Assembly: GCF_029714405.1 (NCBI RefSeq)
Contig: NZ_CP121650.1
Span: 496,001-560,000, forward strand
DNA length: 64,000 bases
From: Bradyrhizobium sp. CB82
Lineage (GTDB): Bacteria; Pseudomonadota; Alphaproteobacteria; Rhizobiales; Xanthobacteraceae
Direction: 5' to 3'
Shown here: piece after piece, positions 43,379 to 51,645 of the stretch
How positions within the stretch are numbered: position 1 is the first letter of the stretch
How the letters are laid out: the number at the start of each line of letters is the position of its first letter
The notes under the pieces: generated by a model
Databases searched by the model: none
What the model saw: the letters and a program-made list of their open reading frames with translations, nothing else
What the model was told of the DNA's origin: nothing
Translations under genes and position numbers: made by a program

Positions 43379-44223
43379 AGCTCGCAACCGTTGCCATCGA
43401 TGGCCGCACGACGTGGGGCCTCGTCGAGGACGACAATTTCCTCGATGTCGGCGCCGCGCTCGTCTCTCGCTATGCCGATCTCAGAGCCGCCATCGCCGGC
43501 GCGCTGGCGGGCGTCGCGGATGCGAAGTCCAGGGCCGCCGTGACGCCGCTTGCGAAGCTCGCCTTCCTGCCCGTCATTCCGAACCCGGACAAGATCGTGT
43601 GCGTGGGCCTGAACTACGAGACGCACCGGAAGGAAACCGGGCGCACCGAGGTTGAGCATCCCACCATCTTCTCACGCTACGCCAACAGCCAGACCGGTCA
43701 TCTGAAGCCGATCCTCCGGCCGCGCGTCTCGACCGACCTCGACTTCGAGGGCGAGCTCGCGGTCGTCATCGGCAAGGCCGGACGTTACATCTCGCGCAGC
43801 GAAGCGATGGGCCATGTCGCCGGTTATGCCTGCTACAATGATGGCAGCATCCGCGATTTCCAGCGCCACACCCATCAATTCACGCCGGGCAAGAATTTTC
43901 CCGATACCGGCGCGTTCGGACCGTGGATGATGACGCCGGACGAGCTCGGCGAGCTGGCCGAGCTCAAGCTCACCACCCGCCTTAACGGCGAGGTCGTGCA
44001 GGAAGCGCAGATCAAGCACATGATCTTCGATATCCCGCGGCAGATCGAATATTGCTCGACCTTCACCCGGCTCGAGCCGGGTGACGTCATCGTCAGCGGC
44101 ACGCCCGGTGGGGTCGGCGCCCGGCGCAACCCGCCACTCTGGATGAAGCCCGGCGACATCGTAGAGGTCGAGGTCGAGCGGCTCGGCGTGCTGCGCAATC
44201 CGGTCGAGGACGAGGCGCGGTGA
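43375..44223 (+). CDS. Fumarylacetoacetate hydrolase-family protein
   Basis: A 282-residue protein with an N-terminal lid and a C-terminal FAH domain: NPDKIVCVGLNYETHRKETG, STDLDFEGELAVVIGKAGR (acidic metal ligands), VAGYACYNDGSIRDFQRHTH and LEPGDVIVSGTPGGVGARRN. The family includes acylpyruvate hydrolases and hydratases or isomerases of meta-cleavage pathways, so it probably acts on the ring-opened product. It overlaps the hydroxylase stop by ATGA. No separate C-C hydrolase, aldolase or dehydrogenase of the lower pathway is nearby. Confidence 0.9.
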   Translation: MKLATVAIDGRTTWGLVEDDNFLDVGAALVSRYADLRAAIAGALAGVADAKSRAAVTPLAKLAFLPVIPNPDKIVCVGLNYETHRKETGRTEVEHPTIFSRYANSQTGHLKPILRPRVSTDLDFEGELAVVIGKAGRYISRSEAMGHVAGYACYNDGSIRDFQRHTHQFTPGKNFPDTGAFGPWMMTPDELGELAELKLTTRLNGEVVQEAQIKHMIFDIPRQIEYCSTFTRLEPGDVIVSGTPGGVGARRNPPLWMKPGDIVEVEVERLGVLRNPVEDEAR

Positions 44224-44341
44224 AAGGTCCATCGGACGGGAGCTGCTCCGAGCGGCGGCGGCGAAGCCCATCCGGCTTCGTCCGCCCGCGGGAAAGCTGC
44301 TGATTGAAGCCAGACAAAAAAGACCAGAGAGGGAAAACGTC

Positions 44342-45667
44342 ATGAGCAACAGCGTAGATGTCATGGTCGGTACGAGCGAAGCCACGACGGCAGTGCCGAT
44401 CACGGCCGCGTTCCGCAAGCTGGTCATCGCCTCCTCGCTCGGCTCGGTGATCGAGCACTACGACTTCTTCATCTACGCCTTCACCGCGCCCGTGGTGTTC
44501 GATCGCTTCTTTTTCCCCAAGATGGATTCGACCGCGAGCATGCTGGCCGTGTATGCGACGTTCGCGGTCGGTTTCGTCGCCCGGCCGCTCGGCGGCATGG
44601 TGTTCGGCCATTACGGCGACCAGCTCGGCCGCAAGGAGATGCTGACGATCACCTTCGTGCTGATGGGCGTCGCGAGCTTCCTGATCGGCTGCCTGCCGAG
44701 CTATGATTCGATCGGGCTTCTGGCACCGATCGCACTGGTCGCGCTACGCTTCGTGCAGGGCTTTGCCTTCGGCGGCGAATACATGAACGCGGTGTCGCTG
44801 ACGCTGGAGAATGCGCCCTCGGCAAGGCGCGGTTTCTTCGCTTCCTTCGTCAACGCCTCGGGCCCGATCGGCGTGATCCTCGCTTCAGGCTTCATCGCGC
44901 TGCTCGGTCTCGTCTCGACCCCGCAGGATTTCGCGCAATGGGTCTGGCGCGTGCCCTTCGTGCTGAGCCTCGTGCTGGTGGTGCTCGGCACCTACATCCG
45001 GCTCCAGGTCGACGAATCGACCTTGTTCAAGGCGGTGCGGGCCTCGGCGGCGCGTCCCAGGGCCCCGCTGCTCGACGTGGTGCGCTCGTGGAAGAAGCCA
45101 GTCCTGTTCGGCTGCCTCGTCAACATGGCGCACAGCACGTTCCAGTACATGAGCACGGTCTTCGTGCTCGGCTATGCGTTCAAGACGCTCGGCATGGCGC
45201 AATCCAACGTCACCTTCGGCACCATGGTCGCCAACGTGCTGGAGATGTGCATGGTGCCGCTGATCGCAAGCTACTCGGACCGCTTCGGCCGCCGACCGTT
45301 CATCGGGCTCGGCATCCTGTTGGCCGCCGCCTGGTATCCAATCTACTTCCAGCTGGTCGCGAGCAAGGATCCGACGCTGCTGATCACTGGCCTCGTCGTC
45401 TCGATCGGGATCATCCACGCGCTGATGTTCGCGCCGGAAGCGGCCTTCACCGCGGAGCTGTTTCCGACCGAAGTCCGTGTCAGCGGCTCCTCGCTCGGCA
45501 AGCAGCTCGGCATCATCCTGGGCGGCGGCATAGCGCCCCTGGTCGGCACCGCCCTGATTGGATCGAGCGGCAGCTTCACCCCGGTGATCCTCTATTTCGA
45601 GGCGATAGCGGCCTGCGCCTTCATCGGCATCCTGCTCGCCCCGGAAAGCGCGAAACGAACCCTCTAG
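44342..45667 (+). CDS. MFS transporter, metabolite:H+ symporter type
   Basis: A 441-residue, 12-helix permease. Hallmarks are SSLGSVIEHYDFFIYAFTAP in helix 1, RPLGGMVFGHYGDQLGRKEM, RFVQGFAFGGEYMNAVSLTL and SDRFGRRPFIGLG. These fit the MHS/KgtP-like branch that imports organic and aromatic acids with protons. It lies 118 bases after the FAH gene in the same direction, so it probably brings in the aromatic substrate of the operon. The ATG at 44342 follows AGAGAGGGAAA. Confidence 0.92.
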   Translation: MSNSVDVMVGTSEATTAVPITAAFRKLVIASSLGSVIEHYDFFIYAFTAPVVFDRFFFPKMDSTASMLAVYATFAVGFVARPLGGMVFGHYGDQLGRKEMLTITFVLMGVASFLIGCLPSYDSIGLLAPIALVALRFVQGFAFGGEYMNAVSLTLENAPSARRGFFASFVNASGPIGVILASGFIALLGLVSTPQDFAQWVWRVPFVLSLVLVVLGTYIRLQVDESTLFKAVRASAARPRAPLLDVVRSWKKPVLFGCLVNMAHSTFQYMSTVFVLGYAFKTLGMAQSNVTFGTMVANVLEMCMVPLIASYSDRFGRRPFIGLGILLAAAWYPIYFQLVASKDPTLLITGLVVSIGIIHALMFAPEAAFTAELFPTEVRVSGSSLGKQLGIILGGGIAPLVGTALIGSSGSFTPVILYFEAIAACAFIGILLAPESAKRTL

Positions 45668-45757
45668 GCAAGCCCCGTCAGACCGCCGACCGGTCGTCGT
45701 GACGTCCGACTTGTCGAGCCTTCTCGCCGCCGGCCTCCCCCAAGCCGTCATCGATGC

Positions 45758-46175
45758 TTGGTCGAATGCGATACGATTCAGCTTGCGGCGGTCCACTTTC
45801 TCGTCGTCTCCGATATCGGGGCAGCCCGCGATGAGCTCATCAGACGGGGTGTCGAAGTCAGCGAGGTGTTTCACCGGGGGCCCAATGGCCGCGTCCCGGG
45901 CCCTTATCCGGAACGGCCGAGTTATGGAGCCCTCGCGAGCTTCCTCGATCCGGACGGCAATGGTCGGCTAGTCCAGCAAGTGACGGATCGGCTGCCGGGC
46001 GGGTGTCGAGGCTGACACCAGCTTTGCGTCGTCGCGGGAGCTCGCCGAAGCGCTGAGGCGTGCCGCGGCCGCGCATGGAGAGCACGAGAAGCGAACCGGG
46101 CAGCGCGACGCCAACTGGCCCGACTGGTACGCGGACTACATCGTTCGCGAGCAGACTAGCAAGAGCTCAGCTTGA
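45758..46175 (+). pseudogene. VOC/glyoxalase-family protein, truncated and frameshifted
   Basis: The readable part starts with AVHFLVVSDIGAARDELIRR and continues GVEVSEVFHRGPNGR and ASFLDPDGNG, the second half of a VOC domain. At about 46004 the frame breaks (LPGGCRG then stop). One base fewer in a G-run restores LPGGVEADTSFASSRELAEA and QRDANWPDWYADYIVREQ, ending at the TGA at 46173-46175. The N-terminal half of the VOC fold is also missing. It is therefore doubly damaged and unrelated in function to the upstream extradiol operon. Confidence 0.78.
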
Positions 46176-46194
46176 GGCGACGCACGAGCGGCAC

Positions 46195-47001
46195 TCAACC
46201 GGACCTTTCGGTCGAAATTCGATCAAGGCGTAGCCGGTGTCGACCGTCGGTCAGGAGGTGAGCGCCACCCAGGACGGCGGCCAGCGTTCCCAAACCCGTT
46301 CCGCCTGCGATCAGGAACATGATGAGCAGTTGATATTTTGCCGCATCGACCGGTTCGACGCCCGCGAGAATCTGGCCAGTCATCATCCCCGGCAAGGAAA
46401 CGAGGCCGATCGCCGCCATGCTGTTGATGATTGGCATGAAACCGCTTCTCAACGCGTCCCGTGCGATTGGCAGCAGGGCTTGGTATCGGGTGCCACCGAG
46501 TGCGAGACAAGCTTCCACAGCGGCTCGTTCGCGCACTAGGCTGTTTGTCAGCACGTCCAAGCCCAGGCTGATCCCCGTCATCGTGTTGCCCAGGATCATG
46601 CCCAGCAACGGCAGGGCATAGCGCGGATGATACCAAGGATCCGGGCGGAGCTCCGTCAGAAGCGCAAACATGGTGACGATACCGGCGGCGATCAGCGTGC
46701 ATCCGGCGCCCAAGCCGTAGCTCCAGATGCCTGGCAGGCGACGCTTCTGCCGCGCGACGATTTCCCGAGATGCGAAAAGAACCATGATGATGGCCGCAAG
46801 GGCGGTCCAGAGGGGCGAGACCGCGGCAAACAGGAACGTCAACACGTATCCGACGAGCACCAACTGAAACACCATCCGCACCGTCGCGATGGCCAGTTGC
46901 CTTTCCAGATTGAGGCGGAGAACAAGCGAGAGAGCGCCATCCATGACGACGAGGAGCGCGGGAAGGATCAGGTCGCCGTACGTCAGTTGGATGTAGCTCA
47001 C
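46195..47001 (-). CDS. fetB: UPF0014/FetB-type ABC exporter permease
   Basis: A 268-residue membrane protein with about seven helices, matching UPF0014 (FetB/YbbM): MDGALSLVLRLNLERQLAIA, VRMVFQLVLVGYVLTFLF, PLLGMILGNTMTGISLGLD, LALGGTRYQALLPIARDALR and GLVSLPGMMTGQILAGVEP. In E. coli, FetAB exports iron under oxidative stress. Its ATG overlaps the stop of the ATPase gene (46998-47001), so the two are coupled. It is the last gene of the leftward three-gene operon with the ATP-grasp-like gene. Confidence 0.9.
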   Translation of the reverse strand: MSYIQLTYGDLILPALLVVMDGALSLVLRLNLERQLAIATVRMVFQLVLVGYVLTFLFAAVSPLWTALAAIIMVLFASREIVARQKRRLPGIWSYGLGAGCTLIAAGIVTMFALLTELRPDPWYHPRYALPLLGMILGNTMTGISLGLDVLTNSLVRERAAVEACLALGGTRYQALLPIARDALRSGFMPIINSMAAIGLVSLPGMMTGQILAGVEPVDAAKYQLLIMFLIAGGTGLGTLAAVLGGAHLLTDGRHRLRLDRISTERSG

Positions 47002-47594
47002 GGCCGGCTTTCCTCGATGCCACCGCCGGAACTCATCACAAGAACCCTCGATCCGACACGGCGGGCCTGGGTGTCATCGTGCGTGCTCCAAACGACGCTC
47101 GTTCCAGTCGAGATGCGTTCGGAGATCAAGGATTCCACGGCGGCAGCGGATGTCGAGTCGAGTGCCGAGGTCGGCTCGTCCAGCAGAAGCACCCGCGATC
47201 GCAGCATGAGCGCCCGCACAAGTCCCAAACGCTGTTTCTCGCCGCTCGAAAGTCTTTGGATCGGCCAAGGTCCACAATCGGCCGGCAAACCCAATCGTGT
47301 GACCAGTGGCAAGGTATCATCCCAGCTGCTGAAGTGCTCTTGCACAGTGTCACACCACCAACCCGGCTCGGCAGCGAGGTAAGTCACTCGCTTTCGCCAA
47401 GCGGGGGCGGGCATCGCCTCCCGGAGTGTTCCGTCCAGCCTCACCGTCCCCTCGTTGGGATCCAGATCCGCGATGGAGCGAAGCAGAAGAGTCTTCCCGA
47501 CGCCGGAGCGCCCTTGCAGGGCGACGCATTCCCCGTCCTGCAGGTCGAACGAAACCGAGATGTGCAAGCGCTTGAGCGCGCGGACTGTCAGCAT
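46998..47594 (-). CDS. fetA: FetA-type ABC exporter ATPase
   Basis: A compact 198-residue ATPase. Walker A is LQGRSGVGKTLLLRS, the signature is QRLSSGEKQRLGLVRAL, Walker B is SRVLLLDEPTSALD, and the switch His is in VVWSTHDDTQARRVG. It is short because it has only the core nucleotide-binding domain, like FetA/YbbL. It follows the ATP-grasp-like gene by three bases and overlaps fetB by four. The pairing with a UPF0014 permease decides the name; the exported solute (iron in E. coli) is not proven here. Confidence 0.88.
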   Translation of the reverse strand: MLTVRALKRLHISVSFDLQDGECVALQGRSGVGKTLLLRSIADLDPNEGTVRLDGTLREAMPAPAWRKRVTYLAAEPGWWCDTVQEHFSSWDDTLPLVTRLGLPADCGPWPIQRLSSGEKQRLGLVRALMLRSRVLLLDEPTSALDSTSAAAVESLISERISTGTSVVWSTHDDTQARRVGSRVLVMSSGGGIEESRP

Positions 47595-47597
47595 GTG

Positions 47598-48632
47598 TCA
47601 AAGCTTGCGCCGCAACCGCTCGGCAACTTGCCTAGCGATCTCTGCCGGTGCCTCGTCCGGGTAAGGATGCACCGAGCTGACGTTGATCTCGCCGAGCACG
47701 TAGCTGTCCCTCCCGTCCGTCTGCACCGGACCAAGCATGAAGTCGGCGTCCCAGATCATGGGCAGGTCACCTCGCGCAATATCCAGTAACGAGGTTAGCT
47801 GCAGCGTCCATTCGTCTTCCATCAACCGACGGAGCCGCTGGAATCGCGGGTCTGCGCTGGACGTGTAGAGCCGGGGCCCGGCCTCGGCACGTGCGGCCGG
47901 CGAGTCGACTAGAGCTTTGACTTTGTGATGGCCGAAGCCGGCGCAGCGATCGCCAGCCATGTAGCAGCGCACGACGCCTTCGCTCAAGCGAGACTCGAAT
48001 GGTTGATCGATCACGCTGCCGCTTTCGAAATACTCCGCGCAGCGTCGAAGGAAATCATCCAGCGTTAGTTCCTCTGACGCGTCCTTGGTCGCGTCCAGCA
48101 CCCTTATCATGGGGGAAGTTGGCAACTTCTCGACCTTCCAGACGCCTTGGCCTCCGTTACCCCGGTTGCGCTTGATCACGCGGGGACCGGTGGCGAGCCG
48201 TGTCGGCAACTCGGCGCGCATGGCCTCCGCGCTTTGATATAACGCCGTGTCGCTTCCCCACCCCATCGAGCGGGTGCGGTAGAGTACCTCCTTGGTGCCC
48301 ATCTTGAGGATGACATCGGGGTGCGCACTCACCCACACGCCCCGAGCGGCCACGTCGCGCAGCAGGGCGTCGAGACTGGCGCGATCTCGACCGTCTTGAA
48401 TAGGATTAACCCAGACGAGTACGCCGTCCACCGCGAGCAACTGTTCGCGGACTTCCTCGGCAAAGCTTTCATCGTAGATTGCCGGGCGGGCCTTGATGCC
48501 GGCGGCGGAGAGCGCTTCGAAGACCTGGACGAAACGGCTGTTTTGCGCGGTCGCCTCTCGCCGCGCGACAGCGTTGCCCCGCGAGAGAATGGCCACGGAA
48601 TTTAGGGAACGGGAGAAAAGTTCGGTGTTCAT
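47598..48632 (-). CDS. Cj0069-like ATP-grasp-type protein
   Basis: A 344-residue cytosolic protein. Recognisable segments are RSLNSVAILSRGN, VDGVLVWVNPIQDGRDRASL, GVWVSAHPDVILKMGTKEVL, PRVIKRNRGNGGQGVWKVEK, VDSPAARAEAGPRLYTSS and IWDADFMLGPVQTDGRDSY followed by VLGEINVSSVHPYPDEAP. The K-R-N-x-G-N-G-G-x-G loop and the C-terminal D-x-D/E-I-N-x-S set resemble ATP-grasp ligases, and the overall type recalls the uncharacterised Cj0069 family. The ATG at 48632 has GGAG upstream. It heads the operon with fetA and fetB, so a small-molecule ligation linked to export is conceivable. Confidence 0.72.
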   Translation of the reverse strand: MNTELFSRSLNSVAILSRGNAVARREATAQNSRFVQVFEALSAAGIKARPAIYDESFAEEVREQLLAVDGVLVWVNPIQDGRDRASLDALLRDVAARGVWVSAHPDVILKMGTKEVLYRTRSMGWGSDTALYQSAEAMRAELPTRLATGPRVIKRNRGNGGQGVWKVEKLPTSPMIRVLDATKDASEELTLDDFLRRCAEYFESGSVIDQPFESRLSEGVVRCYMAGDRCAGFGHHKVKALVDSPAARAEAGPRLYTSSADPRFQRLRRLMEDEWTLQLTSLLDIARGDLPMIWDADFMLGPVQTDGRDSYVLGEINVSSVHPYPDEAPAEIARQVAERLRRKL

Positions 48633-48919
48633 GCGCGAGCTCCACGTTGTGCGTGCTGCGCAGAGCTTGGACCGAAGTCTCACGGGGAGTCTGCTTGCCC
48701 CCTCGGGACCGCACTTTACGCGAACTTGTCTGGCCTTTTCAAGACGGTGTGAGGAGGTTAGCGCGCCTCAATGGGATGTCCGCACCGAACGCATTCGACG
48801 ATCGATAGGAACGATTGAACTGTGTGCGGGCCGTCGCTGAAATACTTTGAGGGACATCGGAACTGTCGACCCTGTTGACGATTGGGCAAGGATGGGGAAT
48901 TGCGATCTCCTCATGAGGC
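48633..48919. other. Region upstream of the ATP-grasp/fetAB operon
   Basis: No gene recognised. It must contain the leftward operon promoter. Short frames here on the minus strand are produced by the tandem repeat that follows. Confidence 0.35.
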
Positions 48920-49016
48920 GACATGCCCAAGATGACATGCCCAAGATGACATGCCCAAGATGACATGCCCAAGATGACATGCCCAAGATGACATGCCCAA
49001 GATGACATGCCCAAGA
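48920..49016. repeat. Tandem repeat, seven copies of a 14-bp unit
   Basis: The unit GACATGCCCAAGAT is repeated seven times without interruption; the last copy ends in A instead of T. Copies are otherwise identical. Because 14 is not a multiple of three, each copy changes frame, so it is not a protein repeat. It lies in a gene-poor stretch about 290 bases upstream of the ATP-grasp-like gene start. Confidence 0.95.
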
Positions 49017-49673
49017 ATCGCGTCCTGAATCAGCAAGGACGCCGCATGTCTACTCACCTCGATTACATCCGAAAACCGACCATCGACGCAGCGTCCGCGC
49101 GAATGGCGCGCCGCAATGAGAACGTCCGCGCGGACGAGTGTGTAAGGTTGCATCGGCGGACATCGCCTGAGCGCGCCAGCACCAGCCTTCAATTCATCGA
49201 CCTGCCTGGCAGTCGTCTCGAAGGCCTATGCGCAAGAGGTCTACTGGCAGAAGGTCGAGGAGATCCTCGGCAGAGCTTGCAAGGGCCAGGGTCGTCACCG
49301 CATTTTCGGTGACAGCTCGGAGGATCAGTGGTTGGGTTCAACCACGCGCGCCCTCGATCTGGACCAGCCTGGCATCGCCCTATTTCTCTCAGGACATCCT
49401 GGTCATGGCTGTGATAAGCTGCTTCCAGCGCGCCTTGGCCGGCCGATGCGGACGAAGATCAGCGTCCCTTCTCAGCGGCGTTGCTTGACGGCAGAGTCCA
49501 GCAATTTGGCCGTCTTTTTTTCGGTTCGGCGCTGATTGGGATAGCGGCTTCTGGCTTGGTGGAAGCATCTCGAGCAGAGACTTCTGCCCGGGATGCGGGC
49601 GCCGATGGGAAGAAGGCTATCCTGGCCGCGTTGCCCGCGGCGGGCCACTCGATGGGGTCAATCGTTGCTCTAC
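49017..49673. other. Gene-poor stretch after the tandem repeat
   Basis: About 650 bases without a recognisable gene. Several open frames exist, but none has known motifs or a good ribosome-binding site, and composition looks like decayed DNA. Confidence 0.4.
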
Positions 49674-49878
49674 AACTCTATCCAAGTACCCACTGAAATC
49701 ATCCATAAATGGCAAGAGGTCGTGGATATGCTTGCCGAGATCATGCACGTTCCCTCCGCTTTGATCATGCGAGTAGAGCCGCCCAACATCAAAAGTTTTC
49801 GTATCCAGCGAGTCCCAAGGCAATCCCTACGAACCGGACGAACTCGCACCTCTCAACACGGGGCTTTATTGCGAAACC
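49674..49878 (+). pseudogene. Displaced N-terminal part of GAF domain of the histidine kinase gene
   Basis: In frame 3 the sequence reads SIQVPTEIIHKWQEVVDMLA and EIMHVPSALIMRVEPPNIK, the start of a GAF domain. At the AAAA run near 49790-49795 the coherent protein shifts to the frame of the kinase: K-VFVSSESQGNPYEPDELAP, then LNTGLYCETVMKTCQPLL, which continues into the frame starting at 49879. One A too many explains the break. No convincing start codon is seen for the N-terminal part. Confidence 0.7.
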
Positions 49879-51375
49879 GTGATGAAGACGTGTCAACCAC
49901 TGCTTGTCCCCGACGCCCTTCGGAATGAAGAGTGGAAATCAAACCCCGATATCAAGCTGGGGATGATTTCCTACCTCGGTGTACCGATCAGTTGGCCTGA
50001 TGGCGAGGTGTTCGGAACGATTTGCGTTCTCGACAACAAAAGGAACGAGTACAGCAAGCCTTACCTCAGACTCCTGCTCCAGTTGCGCGACGCGCTACAG
50101 ATTGATTTGCGAGGGTTAGCGACACAGCACAGACTGCTCGAAGAACGTGAGACGAAGATCCGGCGTCTGGTCGACGCCAACATCATCGGGATCTGCATCT
50201 GGGAGCTCGACGGTCGGCTCGTTGAGGCCAATGACACGTTCCTCCGTATGGTGGGATACGATCGCGAGGACCTTATCTCGGGTCGCGTGCGCTGGACGGA
50301 CCTCACGCCGGGGGAATGGCGCGACCGCACCGCGCGCGCCCGGGAAGAATTAGAGATGACTGGCGTGGTGCAACCCTTCGAGAAGGAGTACCTTCGCAAG
50401 GATGGTAGCCGTGTGCCCGTGCTGATCGGCTCGGCGGCGTTCGACGAACAACGAGACCAAGGCGTCGCGTTCGTGCTCGATCTGACCGAGCGGAAGCGGG
50501 CGGAAGCCGAAGCCCGCGAAAGCGAGCGGCGTTACCGCGAAGCCCAGATGGAGCTCGCGCACGCCAATCGCGTTACGACAATGGGGCAACTGACGGCTTC
50601 GATTTCACATGAAATGAACCAGCCGATCGCGGCGGTCGTCGCCAACGCGGAGGCCGGGTTGAACTGGCTCGATGCTCAACCGCCGGATCTAGAGCAGGTC
50701 CGGCAGACGCTCGGTTGGATCATCAGCGACGGTACCCGGGCCGGCGAGATCATCGGTCGGATCCGGGCCCTTATCAAGAAGGCGCCTCCACGGAGGGAGG
50801 ACATAGAGATCAACGAGGCAGTGCTTGAGGTCATAGCTCTGACCCGTGGCGAAATGGTGAAGAACGGCGTCTCGGTGCGGATGCAACTCGCGGAGGGCTT
50901 GCCGCTCATTCGAGCAGACCGGGTCCAACTGCAACAAGTGGTCCTCAACTTGATCATCAACGCCGTCGAAGCGATGAGCGGCGTTGGCGAGGGGTCGCGT
51001 GAGTTGCTGATCAGCACTGGCAGAAATGCCTTGAATGGTGTGCTCGTCTGCCTGCGGGATTCGGGTCCGGGACTGGATCCCGCGAATCTTGAGCACATCT
51101 TCGACGCATTCTACACGACCAAGTCCAGTGGCATGGGCATGGGACTGTCAATTTGCCGTTCGATCGTCGAAGCGCACGGGGGACGGATATGGGCTGGCGC
51201 AAATGAACCTCGGGGCGCGGTATTTCAATTTAGCCTGCCTCTGGAACGAAACGAGTCCGTTTTCGCTGAATACGCCGGCCAATGCCGGCGGCCGGAGAAA
51301 GCGGATACGGAGAGCGAAAACGAGGGCCCGTTCTCCGCGACGGCAGATGTCCTCGTCGCGCGCTGGCGCCACTAG
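49879..51375 (+). CDS. PAS-domain sensor histidine kinase with truncated GAF domain
   Basis: The intact frame gives 498 residues. Residues 1-80 are the second half of a GAF domain (PDIKLGMISYLGVPISWPDG, FGTICVLDNKRNEYS). A PAS domain spans about 90-215 (IRRLVDANIIGICIWELDGR, FLRMVGYDREDLISGR). The phosphorylated His is in LTASISHEMNQPIAAVVANA, and the ATPase boxes are LNLIINAVEAMSG, LRDSGPGLDP and GMGMGLSICRSIVEAHGG. The family (FixL-like, orthodox type) signals to a separate regulator, which is not nearby. Translation from 49879 has no clear ribosome-binding site, so the gene may be inactive or may work without part of its sensor. Confidence 0.8.
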   Translation: MMKTCQPLLVPDALRNEEWKSNPDIKLGMISYLGVPISWPDGEVFGTICVLDNKRNEYSKPYLRLLLQLRDALQIDLRGLATQHRLLEERETKIRRLVDANIIGICIWELDGRLVEANDTFLRMVGYDREDLISGRVRWTDLTPGEWRDRTARAREELEMTGVVQPFEKEYLRKDGSRVPVLIGSAAFDEQRDQGVAFVLDLTERKRAEAEARESERRYREAQMELAHANRVTTMGQLTASISHEMNQPIAAVVANAEAGLNWLDAQPPDLEQVRQTLGWIISDGTRAGEIIGRIRALIKKAPPRREDIEINEAVLEVIALTRGEMVKNGVSVRMQLAEGLPLIRADRVQLQQVVLNLIINAVEAMSGVGEGSRELLISTGRNALNGVLVCLRDSGPGLDPANLEHIFDAFYTTKSSGMGMGLSICRSIVEAHGGRIWAGANEPRGAVFQFSLPLERNESVFAEYAGQCRRPEKADTESENEGPFSATADVLVARWRH

Positions 51376-51645
51376 ACTCTGCGCGGTAAGTGGGATCGGA
51401 CTGCTGAGGTCAGCTGGGGGTCAATCTCGACATTCTTGCAGTTGGCCAGCCACGTCCAATCTACGCCCAACTTCAGACATACCGCTTCACTGCGCGGCCT
51501 GAAGCGCGACATTGGCGGCGCGCATTTCGAGCTCTTCGCATATCCGGGGGCCCACGTCGGTCAGGCCGGCTGACGTTTCAACCCAGCAGCAAGGTTTGGC
51601 GCTGCCGTTTGATCGGTCGTACAATATTGGGAGGGATCGCGGGAA
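51376..51645. other. Gap between kinase and cyclase genes
   Basis: No gene recognised in about 270 bases. GGGAGGGATCGCGGGAA just before 51646 supplies the ribosome-binding site of the cyclase. Confidence 0.4.

Noticed and set aside
48920..49016. Possible CRISPR array
   Set aside because: Units are contiguous with no spacers and only 14 bp long; no cas genes are present.
48739..49192. Frames with repeated MGMSSWACHLGHVILG-like peptides
   Set aside because: They come only from the 14-bp tandem repeat read in rotating frames; unit length is not a multiple of three.
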